A stretch of DNA of 64,000 nucleotides, taken from the NCBI RefSeq assembly GCF_947259025.1, contig NZ_CAMYKO010000004.1, forward strand, positions 124,001 to 188,000, read 5' to 3'. This stretch comes from an uncultured Methylophaga sp. (GTDB lineage: Bacteria > Pseudomonadota > Gammaproteobacteria > Nitrosococcales > Methylophagaceae). Every line of letters begins with the position of its first letter. Position 1 is the stretch's first letter. A program made the translations under genes and the position numbers. The notes below the pieces were generated by a model that saw only the letters and a program-made list of their open reading frames with translations, did no database searches and was not told where the DNA came from. Shown piece by piece: positions 1 to 10,657 of the stretch.

Positions 1-1
1 C

Positions 2-1051
2 GTAATGGTCTCGGCCTACACCGCCGCCAGCTCCGGCGCCACGCCGCGGGCAACCCAACTGGTGCGTCAGGATTCCACTACCCAGAATGTGCTGGCAACT
101 TTTATCGGCTCCTTCCTGTTCAGTCTGGTCGGTATCATTGCACTGAGCACCGGCGTCTATGGGGATAACGGCCGCTTGATCCTGTTTGTGGTGACCATCG
201 GTATTATCGTTCTTATTGTTGTCACCATACTGCGCTGGATTGAGCACCTGTCACGGCTGGGACGGCTGGGTGAAACCACCAACCGGGTGGAACAGGTGGC
301 CAGTCAGGCCGTACAGCAGCGGATTGATTATCCTTGCCTCGGTGCGCGCCGACTGGACTGGGATAATATGCCCGCCTATCTTGAGAACGCGATTTATCCC
401 GACAATACCGGTTATATTCAGCATATCGATATCGGCAAGCTCAACCGCTGTGCCGAGCAGGCTGAAGCCGAAATCACCGTGTTAGCCGAGCCCGGCCAGT
501 TTATCCACCCGGCCGAAGCCGCTGTCTGCTTCAGTGGTGAACTGACTGATGAGCTAGAAAACACGATTCGCTCTGCGTTCACGGTCGGTAATGAACGCTC
601 TTTCGACCAGGATCCGCGTTTTGGACTGTCAGTGCTGGCTGAAATTGCCTCGCGGGCTTTATCACCTGCAGTCAATGATCCCGGTACAGCGATTGATATT
701 GTCAGCCGTGCGGTGCGGATCCTGGAACCCTGGCGAGAGCACCTCTCCATCGATGACAGTCATGAAGACATTATTTACCCGCATGTTCGGATTGCCGAAA
801 TCAAACTGGAGGATCTGTTTGACGATGTGTTTCTGCCGATAGCACGTGATGGTGCAGCACTGATAGAAATTCAGCTGCGCCTGCAAAAATCACTACTGGC
901 ACTCAAGCAGCTTTGCCCCCAGTGTTTTGCCGAGCAAGTAGAACGTCACTCTGAAATGGCTTTCGAGCGTGCCCGCCATGCGCTGACCCTGGAAGCCGAT
1001 CAGCAGCGCCTGCGGCGGATCGTCGATCAAATCCAGTCCTGTCTGAATTAA
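2..1051 (+). CDS. DUF2254-family membrane protein, 5' end missing
   Basis: C-terminal part of a predicted inner-membrane protein that looks like the DUF2254 family. Function unknown. The reading frame is open to the left edge, and the family is usually over 400 residues against 348 here, so the start lies outside the window and the ATG at base 5 is not the real start. Two hydrophobic segments lie near residues 30-52 and 58-82 of the ORF. They are followed by a long soluble domain with the motif 'ALSPAVNDPGTA', which I recall as conserved in this family. It ends just before the regulated promoter of the RND operon and is probably a separate transcription unit. Confidence 0.7.
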   Translation, partial: VMVSAYTAASSGATPRATQLVRQDSTTQNVLATFIGSFLFSLVGIIALSTGVYGDNGRLILFVVTIGIIVLIVVTILRWIEHLSRLGRLGETTNRVEQVASQAVQQRIDYPCLGARRLDWDNMPAYLENAIYPDNTGYIQHIDIGKLNRCAEQAEAEITVLAEPGQFIHPAEAAVCFSGELTDELENTIRSAFTVGNERSFDQDPRFGLSVLAEIASRALSPAVNDPGTAIDIVSRAVRILEPWREHLSIDDSHEDIIYPHVRIAEIKLEDLFDDVFLPIARDGAALIEIQLRLQKSLLALKQLCPQCFAEQVERHSEMAFERARHALTLEADQQRLRRIVDQIQSCLN

Positions 1052-1063
1052 AAATTTAGTCTG

Positions 1064-1092
1064 TTTACAGCACATACCGATCGGTATATCAT
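1064..1092 (+). promoter_or_regulatory. Sigma-70 promoter of the tetR-RND operon
   Basis: TTTACA (1064-1069) and TATCAT (1087-1092) are separated by 17 bp; each hexamer differs from consensus at one base. The first palindrome lies inside the spacer and the second overlaps the -10 end, so a bound repressor would block polymerase. Confidence 0.55.
1074..1087. promoter_or_regulatory. Palindrome in promoter spacer, candidate TetR operator 1
   Basis: ATACCGATCGGTAT is a perfect 14-bp palindrome located between the proposed -35 and -10 elements, about 40 bp upstream of the TetR gene. The CCGATCGG-type core is common among TetR/AcrR operators. Confidence 0.55.
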
Positions 1093-1110
1093 GAATGAAC
1101 GTTCATTCAT
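1091..1110. promoter_or_regulatory. 20-bp palindrome at promoter, candidate TetR operator 2
   Basis: ATGAATGAACGTTCATTCAT is a perfect 20-bp palindrome just upstream of the TetR start codon, covering the end of the -10 element and the likely transcription start. Its sequence differs from the neighbouring palindrome, so the two may bind different regulators. Confidence 0.6.
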
Positions 1111-1125
1111 AACTCAGGTAACACC

Positions 1126-1725
1126 ATGGCTCAAACCGCCGCCACCGATAAAAAACAACGCATTCTTGAGGCCACCTTACAGCTTCTGGCCCGCTGCGGT
1201 TTTCATGGGTTTTCGATGAAACAGTTGGCCACAGAAGCCGGGGTCGCCACCGGCACCATTTATCTGTATTTCCGCGATCGCGAGGCGCTGATCGCCGAGC
1301 TTCACAGCATTATTATCAGCGCCTTTGCCGAGGCGGCGTTTGCCGATTTTAATGCGCAGCGTCCACTGAAACAGCAATACCAGCGGATCTGCGCCAACAT
1401 CTGGCAGTTCTGCATTGAAAACCGCTCTGTCACGTTGAGCAAGGCACAGTTTGATCACCTGCCCACAGATGTATTGCGCAGCCAGCGCAGCGATGCCTGG
1501 CAGCAGTTTCAACCGCTGCGTGACTTGTTTCAGCAGGGCCGCGACAACGGCCAGATCAAAAACCTGCCTGATGATGTTTTGGGCAGCCTGAGTTTTGAAC
1601 CCTATATGTACATGGCCAGTCAGCAATTACTGGATGTCATTAATGTCGATCAGACACAGCTTCAGCAAATCATGGATGCATCCTGGGATGCTATTGCCAC
1701 AGAAACCGGACAGGCCGCGGGGTAG
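1126..1725 (+). CDS. TetR/AcrR-family transcriptional regulator
   Basis: DNA-binding repressor of 199 aa, the usual size for the family. Residues about 10-60 form the TetR helix-turn-helix, with the typical stretch 'GVATGTIYLYFRDREAL'. The C-terminal half should be the ligand and dimer domain. It is the first gene of the operon, ends 6 bp before the adaptor gene, and has two palindromes on its own promoter. It most likely represses itself together with the whole pump operon and is released by a pump substrate. The inducing ligand cannot be read from sequence. This arrangement differs from the divergent acrR-acrAB layout. Confidence 0.9.
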   Translation: MAQTAATDKKQRILEATLQLLARCGFHGFSMKQLATEAGVATGTIYLYFRDREALIAELHSIIISAFAEAAFADFNAQRPLKQQYQRICANIWQFCIENRSVTLSKAQFDHLPTDVLRSQRSDAWQQFQPLRDLFQQGRDNGQIKNLPDDVLGSLSFEPYMYMASQQLLDVINVDQTQLQQIMDASWDAIATETGQAAG

Positions 1726-1731
1726 GAGTAA

Positions 1732-2892
1732 ATGATGAAACAATTAATTCAATGGCCCCTGCTGGGCTTGTTGCTGCTGGGCCTTGCCGCCTGCCAGCAG
1801 GAAGAGGCTTCACCGTCTGCCAATGCACAGACGCCCGCTGCCACACCGGTCAATGTGGTCACGCTGAAAGCTCAAGCTGTGACCCTGACCCGCTCTTTAC
1901 CGGCCCGGACCGTAGCGCTGCGCAAGGCCGAGGTGCGGCCACAGGTGAACGGTATTATTGAAAAACGCTTATTTGAGGAAGGCGCTCAGGTGGAAGCCGA
2001 TCAGCATTTGTATCAGATTGAACCGGCGCTGTTTGAAGCGAATCTGGCTAATGCCGAAGCCGGACTGGTGCGGGCCAGGGCCGCTTTGACCACCGCTAAA
2101 GCGCGTGAGACCCGTTATAAAAACCTGTTGGATGACAAAGCCATCAGCCGCCAGGAATACGATGATGCGTTGGCGACGTTCCAGCAGGCACAGGCAGAGA
2201 TTCAGGTGCAGCAGGCTGCGGTCAAAACCGCGCAGACTAACCTCGGCTATACCAAAGTGACCGCGCCGATTGCCGGTCGTATTGGTAAATCCAATGTGAC
2301 TGAGGGTGCCCTGGTCACCGCTCAGCAGGCCGCTGTGATGGCCACGATTCACCAGCTTGACCCGATTTATGTGGATATTGCCCAACCTTCCAAAGAGCTG
2401 CTGGCGCTGCGCAAGAAAATTATCGATCGCGAGCTGGATCAACAGTCCGCGCCCACCGTGAAACTGACACTGGAGGATGGCAGCCAGTATCCACTCGAAG
2501 GCAAGCTACAGTTTGCCGAGGTAGATGTCGATCCCTCGACCGGTGACGTGGTGCTGCGTGCCATTATGCCCAACCCTGAGCAACTACTGTTACCGGGCAT
2601 GTTTGTCCGCGCTGAAATTATTGAGGGCGAACTCGATAATGCCATTTTGGCACCACAAAAAGGTATTACCTTCAATCGTCAGGGTGAGGCCAGCGCCCTG
2701 GTGGTTAACGACAATCAGCAGGTTGAGGCACGCCAGCTGAAACTGGGCCGTGCCATTGGTGATAACTGGCTGGTGCAGTCCGGACTTGAGGATGGGGAAC
2801 AACTTATCGTCGCCGGGCTGCAGAAAGTAAGTCCGGGCGCCGATGTCCAGATTGATCAAAATCAGCAGCAGACCGCGCAGGGAGAGCAGTAA
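1732..2892 (+). CDS. RND efflux periplasmic adaptor subunit (AcrA/MexA-like lipoprotein)
   Basis: Membrane-fusion protein that links the inner-membrane pump to the outer-membrane channel. A lipoprotein signal with lipobox LAAC places the acylated Cys near residue 21. A coiled-coil hairpin runs at about residues 95-170, followed by the lipoyl-half motif 'TAPIAGRIG' and a beta-barrel region. Length of 386 aa is normal. Two ATGs occur in tandem (1732 and 1735); the GGAG at 1725-1728 is better spaced for the second. The stop overlaps the pump start as TAATG, implying translational coupling. Confidence 0.93.
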   Translation: MMKQLIQWPLLGLLLLGLAACQQEEASPSANAQTPAATPVNVVTLKAQAVTLTRSLPARTVALRKAEVRPQVNGIIEKRLFEEGAQVEADQHLYQIEPALFEANLANAEAGLVRARAALTTAKARETRYKNLLDDKAISRQEYDDALATFQQAQAEIQVQQAAVKTAQTNLGYTKVTAPIAGRIGKSNVTEGALVTAQQAAVMATIHQLDPIYVDIAQPSKELLALRKKIIDRELDQQSAPTVKLTLEDGSQYPLEGKLQFAEVDVDPSTGDVVLRAIMPNPEQLLLPGMFVRAEIIEGELDNAILAPQKGITFNRQGEASALVVNDNQQVEARQLKLGRAIGDNWLVQSGLEDGEQLIVAGLQKVSPGADVQIDQNQQQTAQGEQ

Positions 2893-5800
2893 TGGCGCGC
2901 TTTTTTATCGACCGCCCGGTCTTTGCCTGGGTCATTGCCATTATCATCATGCTGGCCGGGGTGCTGGCAATCATTCAGTTGCCGGTCTCGCAATACCCTG
3001 ATGTGGCCCCGCCTTCGGTAGAGATCCGCACCACCTATCCCGGTGCTTCTGCCAAAACAGTGGAAGATTCCGTCATTCAGGTACTCGAACAGAACCTGAC
3101 CGGCATCGACAATGTGCTCTATATGTCGGCCACCAGTGATTCCACCGGTGTCGGCCAGTTAACCATCACCTTTGAGGCCGGCACTGATCCCGATATTGCC
3201 CAGGTGCAGGTACAGAACAAACTGCAGGGTGCAATGCCGCTGTTGCCCCAGGAAGTGCAGGAACAGGGGATCCGCGTAACCAAGTCTTCGACCGGTTTCT
3301 TGATGGTACTGGGGTTTGTCTCATCCGACGGCAGTATGGATAAATACGATATCGCCGATTTTGTCGGTGCTAATATCCAGGATCCCTTGAGCCGGGTTGA
3401 TGGTGTAGGCCGTATTCAAATCTTCGGATCCCAGTACGCCATGCGGATCTGGCTCAATCCGGAAAGACTCAGTCACTATAAACTGACCACCAGCGAAGTC
3501 GTGACCGCTATCCGTGCCCAGAATGTGCAGGTGGCAGCCGGCGAACTGGGCGGCGCGCCAGCGGTCGAGGGTCAGCAGTTCAATGCCAATATCGTGGTAC
3601 AGACCCGCCTGGAAACCCCGGAAGAATTCAGCAATATCATCCTGCGGGTCAATGAAGATGGGTCACGTATTCTGCTCGGCGATGTCGCCCGCGTCGAACT
3701 GGGCGGCGAAAACTATCAGTACGAGACCGAGTACAACAAACAACCAGCAGCTGGCCTGGGTATCTCGCTGGCATCGGGTGCGAATGCGCTGGAAACGGCA
3801 GCGAACGTCCGCGAACGTATTGATCAACTGGAAGCATTTTTCCCCGCCGGTCTCGACGTCGTTTATCCCTACGACACCACCCCGTTTGTCAGGCTGTCGA
3901 TTGAAGGCGTGATTCACACCCTGATTGAAGCCATCGTACTGGTGTTCTGTGTCATGTATCTGTTTTTGCAGAATTTTCGTGCCACGCTGATCCCGACTAT
4001 CGCCGTGCCGGTGGTGTTGCTGGGTACCTTTGCCATTCTTTATGCCTTCGGCTTTTCGATTAACACGCTGACCATGTTTGCCATGGTGCTGGCCATCGGC
4101 CTGTTGGTCGATGACGCCATCGTGGTGGTGGAAAACGTCGAGCGGGTGATGCACGAAGACGGGCTCTCGCCGAGAGAAGCCACCCGCAAGTCGATGGGCC
4201 AGATCACCGGTGCTTTGGTGGGGATTGCACTGGTGTTGTCAGCAGTGTTTGTCCCCATGGCTTTCTTTGGTGGCTCCACCGGTGTCATCTATCGTCAGTT
4301 TTCCATAGCGGTGGTATCAGCGATGGCGTTATCAGTACTGGTGGCCTTAACGCTGAGTCCGGCTTTGTGCGCGGCCATGCTCAAGCCGACCAATGCCGAT
4401 CATTATCAGCGCAAGGGCTTTTTCGGCTGGTTCAACCGCGTATTCAACTCTGCCACGCAGCGCTATCAGAATAGTGTTGGCCATATGATTGGCCGCACCG
4501 GCCGTTATATGCTGATTTACCTGCTGATCGTGGTCGGCCTGGCGTTAATCTTCAACCGTCTGCCGGGCTCATTCCTGCCTGATGAAGATCAGGGCCTGAT
4601 GTTCAACCAGATGGTCTTACCGGCCAATGCTTCCAAGGATCGGTCGATGGCAGTGATGGACAAAATCGAGGATTATTTCCTGGAGCAGGAAGCAGACAAT
4701 GTCGAATCCGTGTTCTCGGTCATCGGCTTCAGCTTCGGTGGCCGTGGCCAGAATAACGGGCTTGCCTTTATCAATATGAAAGACTGGGATGAACGGCCGT
4801 TAGCGGAACAGGAAGTGCAGCAGGTCGCAGCCCGTGCCAATGGCTTTTTTGCCACACTGAAAAATGCCATGGCCTTTGCCATCGCGCCACCGCCGATTCG
4901 TGAACTGGGCAACTCCAGCGGCTTTGACCTGCAACTACAGGATCTGGGCGGTCTGGGTCACCAGAAATTGATGGAAGCGCGTAATCAGTTGCTGGGACTG
5001 GCAGCGCAGGAGCCACTTCTGACCGGCGTCAGACCCAATGGCCAGGAAGATACGCCACAGTTCAAACTTGACGTGGATCACACCAAGGCGGCGGCCTTCG
5101 GAGTCTCGCTCAGCGATATCAACAACACTTTCAACACCGCCTGGGCATCTAGCTACGTCAATGACTTTATCGACAATGGCCGCATTAAAAAAGTCTACGT
5201 ACAGGGTGATGCCCCCTACCGAATGATGCCCGAAGATGTCGGCGAGTGGTATTTACGCAATGACAATAATGAAATGGTATCAATGGCCTCGTTGACTGAA
5301 GGCCGCTGGATTTATGGCTCACCCAGGCTCGAACGCTATAACGGCGTGTCGTCCGTCAATATCCAGGGGGAAGGCGCACCCGGTGTCAGCTCCGGTGATG
5401 CCATGCTGGCCATGGAGTCACTGATTGAACAACTACCGGAGGGCATAGGCTATCAATGGACAGGCCTGTCGCTGCAGGAGCGTGAATCCGGTGATCAGGC
5501 CCCGTTATTGTATGCATTGTCGATCTTGGTCGTCTTCCTGTGCCTGGCCGCGCTTTATGAGAGCTGGTCCGTGCCGTTCTCGGTGATGCTGGTGATCCCG
5601 CTGGGCGTGCTCGGGGCGGTGCTTTTTGCCATGGCGCGGGGGCTGTCCAACGATGTCTATTTCCAGGTTGGCCTGTTGACGACCATTGGTCTGGCATCCA
5701 AGAACGCGATTTTGATCGTGGAATTTGCCAAGGCCTTGTATGAAGACGGCATGGAGCTGATTGAGGCCACGCTGGAGGCGGTCAGAATGCGTCTACGCCC

Positions 5801-6035
5801 GATTATTATGACCTCAATGGCCTTCATGCTGGGCGTGACACCGCTGATGATTGCCAGTGGTGCCGGCTCCGGCAGTCAGAACGCTATCGGCACCAGCGTG
5901 TTCGGCGGCGTATTCACCGCTACCGTGCTGGCCGTGTTCTTTATCCCGGTGTTCTTTGTGGTGGTCTTTAAACTGGCCGATAAGCTGAGTGGCCGCAACA
6001 AAAAAGTCGAGAACCCGCAGGAGACGCAGGCATGA
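2892..6035 (+). CDS. RND multidrug efflux pump, inner-membrane subunit (AcrB/MexB-like, HAE1)
   Basis: Proton-driven trimeric exporter of 1047 aa, the standard HAE1 length. The N-terminus '[14 protein letters not shown]' is classical for the family. The proton-relay pair Asp407-Asp408 is present in '[14 protein letters not shown]'. Twelve membrane segments and two large periplasmic loops are evident. It shares one base with the adaptor gene upstream and four with the channel gene downstream (ATGA). Substrates are probably hydrophobic or amphiphilic drugs, as for AcrB relatives, but this is inferred. Confidence 0.95.
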   Translation: MARFFIDRPVFAWVIAIIIMLAGVLAIIQLPVSQYPDVAPPSVEIRTTYPGASAKTVEDSVIQVLEQNLTGIDNVLYMSATSDSTGVGQLTITFEAGTDPDIAQVQVQNKLQGAMPLLPQEVQEQGIRVTKSSTGFLMVLGFVSSDGSMDKYDIADFVGANIQDPLSRVDGVGRIQIFGSQYAMRIWLNPERLSHYKLTTSEVVTAIRAQNVQVAAGELGGAPAVEGQQFNANIVVQTRLETPEEFSNIILRVNEDGSRILLGDVARVELGGENYQYETEYNKQPAAGLGISLASGANALETAANVRERIDQLEAFFPAGLDVVYPYDTTPFVRLSIEGVIHTLIEAIVLVFCVMYLFLQNFRATLIPTIAVPVVLLGTFAILYAFGFSINTLTMFAMVLAIGLLVDDAIVVVENVERVMHEDGLSPREATRKSMGQITGALVGIALVLSAVFVPMAFFGGSTGVIYRQFSIAVVSAMALSVLVALTLSPALCAAMLKPTNADHYQRKGFFGWFNRVFNSATQRYQNSVGHMIGRTGRYMLIYLLIVVGLALIFNRLPGSFLPDEDQGLMFNQMVLPANASKDRSMAVMDKIEDYFLEQEADNVESVFSVIGFSFGGRGQNNGLAFINMKDWDERPLAEQEVQQVAARANGFFATLKNAMAFAIAPPPIRELGNSSGFDLQLQDLGGLGHQKLMEARNQLLGLAAQEPLLTGVRPNGQEDTPQFKLDVDHTKAAAFGVSLSDINNTFNTAWASSYVNDFIDNGRIKKVYVQGDAPYRMMPEDVGEWYLRNDNNEMVSMASLTEGRWIYGSPRLERYNGVSSVNIQGEGAPGVSSGDAMLAMESLIEQLPEGIGYQWTGLSLQERESGDQAPLLYALSILVVFLCLAALYESWSVPFSVMLVIPLGVLGAVLFAMARGLSNDVYFQVGLLTTIGLASKNAILIVEFAKALYEDGMELIEATLEAVRMRLRPIIMTSMAFMLGVTPLMIASGAGSGSQNAIGTSVFGGVFTATVLAVFFIPVFFVVVFKLADKLSGRNKKVENPQETQA

Positions 6036-7450
6036 AGGTATTGAGCAGAACCTCGCTGATTATGGGGCTGATAGCAGGCCTTTCCGCCTGCTCACTGATG
6101 CCGGATTATCAGCAGCCCGACCCGGACGTTGCTTTGGCTGACACCGGAGCGACGAATGAAACGGCTGCCGCTGAACTGGGCTGGCGTGAATTCTTCCAGG
6201 ATCCGTCCCTGCAGGCGATGATTGAACGGGCACTTGACAACAACCGCGAGTTAGAGGCCGCCTCGCTAAGCGTGCAGCAACTGCAGGCCCAGTACCGGAT
6301 TCAGCGCGCTGCCAGACTGCCGGCTGTGGATGCCGAGGCGGCAGCCAGTCGCTCACGCACACCGGAGTCGCTGAGCTTTACCGGTGATAGCGGCATTAAC
6401 GAGCAATACAGTGTTGGCCTGGGTATTACCAACTGGGAAATTGATTTCTTCGGCCGTCTCGACAGCCTGTCACAATCAGCTTTGCAGCAGTATTTTGCCA
6501 GCCAGGCAGCCCGTAACAATATTCAGCTCAGCCTGGTGGCCCAGGTCGCTGATGCCTGGTATAGCTGGCAGGCGGCGCGCGCCCAGTATCAACTGGCAGT
6601 CGATACTCGCGAAGTCCGTGAAGAAAGTTACCGGTTGATTCAAAAGCGCTTCGATAACGGCCTCGCCTCAGAGCTGGACCTGCGCCAGTCTGAGACCGCC
6701 GTGCATGAAGCGCGGGTGTTGGAGGCTCAATACCGGCAACAGGCAAACCAGTTTTTTACCACGCTACAGCTTTTAACTGGTGACACGCTGGACAAACAAC
6801 ACTGGCAGGCTGAGTGGCATGAAATCGGTGAGATTCAGGCTATTCCTGCCGACTTGTCATCAGCAGTTCTGTTGCAGCGACCCGATGTGTTACAGGCCGA
6901 ACACCAAATCAAATCCGCCAATGCCGATATCGGTGCTGCGCGGGCAGCCTTTTTTCCCAGGATCAGCCTGACCACCAGTCTGGGACTGGCCGGGAGTGCG
7001 CCGGCGCAACTGACCGAGACCAGCAGCCGTCAGTGGCAGATTGCACCGCAGTTCAGCCTGCCGCTGCTGGACTGGGGCGTGAATCAGGCCAACCTTGATG
7101 TCGCCGAGTTACAGAAAGATATCAATATCGCCAACTATCAACTCGTGATTCAGCAGGCTTTCAAGGAAGTGCGTGATGAAATGGAAGCCCGCATCACGTT
7201 GGATGATCAGTTTCAGGCACAGCATGACCTGACAACAGCCACCCAGCGCAGTCTTGAACTGGCGCGCACGCGTTTCGATGCCGGCGTCGACAGTTATCTG
7301 GATGTACTGGATGCCCAGCGTAGCTCAATCAATAGTCAGTTAAATCTGATTGATATCCGCCTGCAAGGTCTGCGTAATCAACTAACGATCTATAAAGCGC
7401 TGGGTGGCGGCCTGCTGGAAACCACCGTCAACGCGGAGTTGGCAAAATAG
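6032..7450 (+). CDS. RND efflux outer-membrane channel lipoprotein (OprM/NodT family)
   Basis: Outer-membrane exit duct of the pump, 472 aa. The lipobox LSAC gives an acylated Cys near residue 20. Two repeated outer-membrane-efflux domains follow, seen in the paired motifs '[13 protein letters not shown]' and '[15 protein letters not shown]'. The start overlaps the pump stop by four bases, so all three pump parts are made from one message. The small gene at 7502 follows 51 bp later. Confidence 0.93.
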   Translation: MKVLSRTSLIMGLIAGLSACSLMPDYQQPDPDVALADTGATNETAAAELGWREFFQDPSLQAMIERALDNNRELEAASLSVQQLQAQYRIQRAARLPAVDAEAAASRSRTPESLSFTGDSGINEQYSVGLGITNWEIDFFGRLDSLSQSALQQYFASQAARNNIQLSLVAQVADAWYSWQAARAQYQLAVDTREVREESYRLIQKRFDNGLASELDLRQSETAVHEARVLEAQYRQQANQFFTTLQLLTGDTLDKQHWQAEWHEIGEIQAIPADLSSAVLLQRPDVLQAEHQIKSANADIGAARAAFFPRISLTTSLGLAGSAPAQLTETSSRQWQIAPQFSLPLLDWGVNQANLDVAELQKDINIANYQLVIQQAFKEVRDEMEARITLDDQFQAQHDLTTATQRSLELARTRFDAGVDSYLDVLDAQRSSINSQLNLIDIRLQGLRNQLTIYKALGGGLLETTVNAELAK

Positions 7451-7501
7451 CAGCGTTTAATTTAAGCTGAGCCGGAACCTGACCAAAACAAGGAGACAGC
7501 A

Positions 7502-7681
7502 ATGGGTTTAGAAGTAGGTGGTTTACTCGGTCTAATCTGGCTGATTATTGTTATCTGGGCCATTATCAAAGTCGCCAACAGTCCTGCCGGCGGCGGTGCC
7601 AAAATTCTGTGGATTTTGATCCTGTTGTTGTTCCCGTTGATCGGCTTGATCATCTGGTTCTTCCTGGGGCCCAAGGGCTAG
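7502..7681 (+). CDS. Small two-TM membrane protein, PLDc_N-like
   Basis: 59-aa protein missed by the ORF track because of its length. It has an AAGGAG ribosome site about 6 bp before ATG. Two hydrophobic helices (about residues 7-23 and 34-53) are joined by a short polar loop, and the protein ends in 'WFFLGPKG'. This resembles the PLDc_N (phospholipase D N-terminal-like) small membrane proteins. It follows the RND channel gene and precedes a strong terminator, so it may be the last gene of that operon. Function unknown. Confidence 0.75.
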   Translation: MGLEVGGLLGLIWLIIVIWAIIKVANSPAGGGAKILWILILLLFPLIGLIIWFFLGPKG

Positions 7682-7693
7682 CGGATAACCACA

Positions 7694-7721
7694 AAAAAAG
7701 GGGCTGAAAAGCCCCTTTTTT
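7694..7721. terminator. Bidirectional rho-independent terminator
   Basis: AAAAAAGGGGC - TGAAAA - GCCCCTTTTTT forms a stem with A and T tracts on either side. It can stop the RND operon on the plus strand and gloA on the minus strand. Confidence 0.85.
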
Positions 7722-7740
7722 ATTACCTGACTATTCTTTA

Positions 7741-8295
7741 TCAAGCCAGATGTTCCTTCAGCAGCCCCGGCTGACGTTCAGGGGTGAAGATTTCAATCCA
7801 GTAGCCATCCGGATCCTGGATAAAGGCAATACCTTTCATCTTGCCGTCATTGGGCTTTTTCACAAAAGGCACGCCGAACTCTTCAAAGCGGGCACAGGCC
7901 GCATCAATATCCGGCACGGCAAAACCGATATGGCCAAAGCCTCGCGGATCACTGTTGCCATTGTGATAGCTGACATCATCCTTGTCTTCATCGCCCCAGT
8001 TATGGGTCAGTTCCAGCATCGCCGGCATGGCAAAAGTCTGTTTGATGCGCTCATCGTTATCCTCGGAAATCGCCTTGGCCTGTTCCGGTGACAAAGCGGC
8101 CATAAAATACAGCGTGAATTCCATCGCTGGAAAATCAAAACGTTTGACCAGCGTCATGCCCATCACTTCACTGTAAAACTTGAGCGTACGCTCGGGGTCT
8201 TTGATACGAAACATGGTCTGGTTAAACACAAAGTCATGCGTCGCCGGATCATGGTTCTCGGTCAGGCCTTTAGCCTCGTCAAAATGTCTGCTCAT
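7741..8295 (-). CDS. gloA: Lactoylglutathione lyase (glyoxalase I), long type
   Basis: Converts the methylglyoxal-glutathione hemithioacetal to S-lactoylglutathione in the cytosol. 184 aa, the longer zinc-type version found in eukaryotes and pseudomonads rather than the ~135-aa E. coli type. The four expected metal ligands are visible: Gln in 'FNQTMF', Glu in 'MLELTHNW', His in 'FGHIGFAV' and Glu in 'YWIEIFTP'. It faces the RND operon and shares a terminator with it. The symporter gene upstream is on the same strand, with 21 bp between them. Confidence 0.92.
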   Translation of the reverse strand: MSRHFDEAKGLTENHDPATHDFVFNQTMFRIKDPERTLKFYSEVMGMTLVKRFDFPAMEFTLYFMAALSPEQAKAISEDNDERIKQTFAMPAMLELTHNWGDEDKDDVSYHNGNSDPRGFGHIGFAVPDIDAACARFEEFGVPFVKKPNDGKMKGIAFIQDPDGYWIEIFTPERQPGLLKEHLA

Positions 8296-8316
8296 GCTGT
8301 CCTCCTCTATAAATAA

Positions 8317-9663
8317 CTAGGTTTCCTGCCTGCTTTGCGCCGGGCGTGAAAAATAACGCTGGCTTTCCTGTTTCACCACTTTCGATAGCAGCAGGATGCC
8401 AATCAGGTTTGGAATCGCCATCAGGCCGTTCATCAGATCGGAAAAATTCCAGACGAAGCTGAGTTCACGGGTCGCCCCCACCATCACCACCAGCACAAAA
8501 ACAATACGGAATGCCGTAATGGCTTTATCGTTGAACAGATATTCAATCGCTTTTTCACCGTAATAACTCCAACCCAGCAAGGTGGAAAATGCAAACAGCG
8601 CGGTGCTGATGGCGACAATAATGGTGCCGGTGTCGCCCAGGGTTTGGGCAAAGCTGAGGCTGGTCAGAATACCGGCACTGACGCCCTCACGCCAAACATC
8701 AGCGGTCAGGATGACCAGTGCCGTGGCGGTACAGACTACCAGCGTATCAATAAAGGTCTGCGTCATCGATACCAAAGCCTGCTTGACCGGATCTTTGGTG
8801 CGGGCTGCAGCCGCGGCAATCGGTGCTGAGCCCAGGCCGGACTCGTTGGAAAACACACCGCGGGCCACACCATAGCGAATGGCAGCCGCGACTGCGGCAC
8901 CGGCAAAACCACCACCGGCGGCAATCGGATTAAAGGCGTGCCAGAAAATCAGGCCGAAAGCTTCGGGCACTTCACTGGCATTGAGGACAATGACCACCAG
9001 GGCGGTGCCCAGATAAGCCACGATCATAAACGGCACCAGCATCGAGGTGAAACGGCCGATGGAGCGAATACCGCCGATCAACACCAACCCGGTCAGGATC
9101 ATCAGGATGCCGCCGGTCGTCCACTCGGCCAGGCCAAAGACTTCATTCATCACAGCAGCCGCTGAATTGGCCTGGGTCATATTGCCGATACCGAAAGCAG
9201 CACAAGCGGTAAACAAGGCAAACAGCCAACCCAGCCAGGGCAGTCCCGCCCCTTTGGCGATGTAGTACATGGGGCCGCCACGCATGCCCTTGTCACCCTG
9301 CTCACGGTAGCGCACCGCCAGCAAAGCCTCAGCATACTTGGTCGCCATGCCTACTAGGCCGGTCACCCACATCCAGAAAACGGCCCCGGGACCGCCCAGG
9401 GTGATCGCCGTGGCCACGCCGACGATATTACCAATCCCCACCGTGGCTGCCAGCGCCGTGGTTAAGGCAGCAAAGTGACTGATATCACCTTCTGCCTTGG
9501 CCTCTTTATCAAACACTAGCCGAAAAGCATGGCCTAAAGCGCGAAACTGCAGGCCCTTGAGTATGATCGTCAGGTACACACCCGTGCCGACCAGCAATAT
9601 CAGCATCGGTGGGCCCCAGACCCAGCCAGACATGACCGACACCCAGTGTGATATCAGTTCCAT
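8317..9663 (-). CDS. Sodium:alanine (AGCS-family) symporter
   Basis: Inner-membrane transporter for small neutral amino acids such as alanine or glycine, coupled to sodium. About 450 aa with 10-11 hydrophobic segments. Family signatures include 'GPGAVFWMWVTGLVGMATK' and 'ALLAVRYREQG'. In-frame GTG, GTG and ATG codons lie within 9 bases; I chose ATG at 9663 because the AAGGA box is 9 bp upstream, but either GTG is possible. It lies just upstream of gloA on the same strand. The substrate is inferred from the family. Confidence 0.88.
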   Translation of the reverse strand: MELISHWVSVMSGWVWGPPMLILLVGTGVYLTIILKGLQFRALGHAFRLVFDKEAKAEGDISHFAALTTALAATVGIGNIVGVATAITLGGPGAVFWMWVTGLVGMATKYAEALLAVRYREQGDKGMRGGPMYYIAKGAGLPWLGWLFALFTACAAFGIGNMTQANSAAAVMNEVFGLAEWTTGGILMILTGLVLIGGIRSIGRFTSMLVPFMIVAYLGTALVVIVLNASEVPEAFGLIFWHAFNPIAAGGGFAGAAVAAAIRYGVARGVFSNESGLGSAPIAAAAARTKDPVKQALVSMTQTFIDTLVVCTATALVILTADVWREGVSAGILTSLSFAQTLGDTGTIIVAISTALFAFSTLLGWSYYGEKAIEYLFNDKAITAFRIVFVLVVMVGATRELSFVWNFSDLMNGLMAIPNLIGILLLSKVVKQESQRYFSRPAQSRQET

Positions 9664-9756
9664 CACCACTTTTCCTTCAATTAAGTTTTAGTGAAGTTAA
9701 GTGGAGATCAGGCTGCCTGTCAAACTGCCTTCGAAGCCCGCACAGTCAGGTGAGAC

Positions 9757-10551
9757 TCAGACGATATCATCGACCACACCGCCATCAACCCGAAGCGCTG
9801 CACCACTGGTGGCCGAAGCCTGGGACGAGCAGACGTAAACCACCATATTTGCCACTTCTTCCACCGATGCAGGGCGTTGAATTACTGAACTGGGCCGCTG
9901 GGCCATAACAAATTCCTTGCCCAGTTGATCGATGCTTTTGCCTGTGCTTTCTGCTTCATCGGCAAACAGCGCATCGAATCCATCTGACCGCGTCGGACCA
10001 GGCAACACGCTGTTAACGGTAATGCCGCTACCCGCCAGTTTTTTGGCCAGCCCGCGGGAAAGCGATAATTGCGCGGTTTTGGAGACTCCGTAATGAATCA
10101 TATCGGCAGGAATGTTGCGTGCCGATTCAGATGAAATAAACACTATCCGGCCCCAGTCCTTGTTTTGCATGCTTTCAATATAATGCCGTGACAGGCGCAC
10201 CCCTGACATCACATTGGTCTGCCAGTAGCGATCCCAGGTCGCATCATCGGTATCGAAAAAGTCCAGCATGCCGTAAATACCGGCATTATTAACCAGAATA
10301 TCGACTTCAGGCACTTGGCTTATCAACGCATCGCATCCTTCAACCGTGCCCAGATCAGCTACAGCGCCGCTGATGACAGCCTTCGGCAATGTCGCTTGCA
10401 ACCGCTCAATTGCCCGATCCACTGATGTCTGACTGCGGCCATTAATAGTCACACTGGCCCCCGCGGCAGCCAAACCCTGTGCTATCCCGAAACCAATACC
10501 GCCACTGGATGCGGTGATCAAAGCCGTTTTGCCTGTGAAATCAATCTGCAT
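9757..10551 (-). CDS. SDR-family NAD(P)-dependent oxidoreductase
   Basis: Classical short-chain dehydrogenase of 264 aa. The cofactor loop reads 'TASSGGIGFGIA', where the usual TG is TA. 'NNAGIYG' follows, with a catalytic Ser in 'VFISSESARN' and the Tyr-x3-Lys pair in 'HYGVSKTA'. The C-terminal 'RVDGGVVDDIV' is typical. The substrate is unknown. It is transcribed divergently from a LysR gene, which is the usual sign that the regulator controls it. Confidence 0.88.
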   Translation of the reverse strand: MQIDFTGKTALITASSGGIGFGIAQGLAAAGASVTINGRSQTSVDRAIERLQATLPKAVISGAVADLGTVEGCDALISQVPEVDILVNNAGIYGMLDFFDTDDATWDRYWQTNVMSGVRLSRHYIESMQNKDWGRIVFISSESARNIPADMIHYGVSKTAQLSLSRGLAKKLAGSGITVNSVLPGPTRSDGFDALFADEAESTGKSIDQLGKEFVMAQRPSSVIQRPASVEEVANMVVYVCSSQASATSGAALRVDGGVVDDIV

Positions 10552-10611
10552 TATTGCCTCCCAATACTGAAATCAAAACGATGGGCATTATTGTAGGCCT
10601 CGGTTACAATT

Positions 10612-10629
10612 GATTAAACAGAGATAATC
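10612..10629. promoter_or_regulatory. Candidate LysR operator between SDR and lysR genes
   Basis: GATTA-AACAGAGA-TAATC is an inverted repeat with 5-bp arms that contains a T-N11-A core, the form expected for LysR-type binding. It lies 29 bp upstream of the LysR ATG and 61 bp from the SDR start. Confidence 0.4.
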
Positions 10630-10657
10630 TAAATTAACTATTTCCAATAATGCAACA

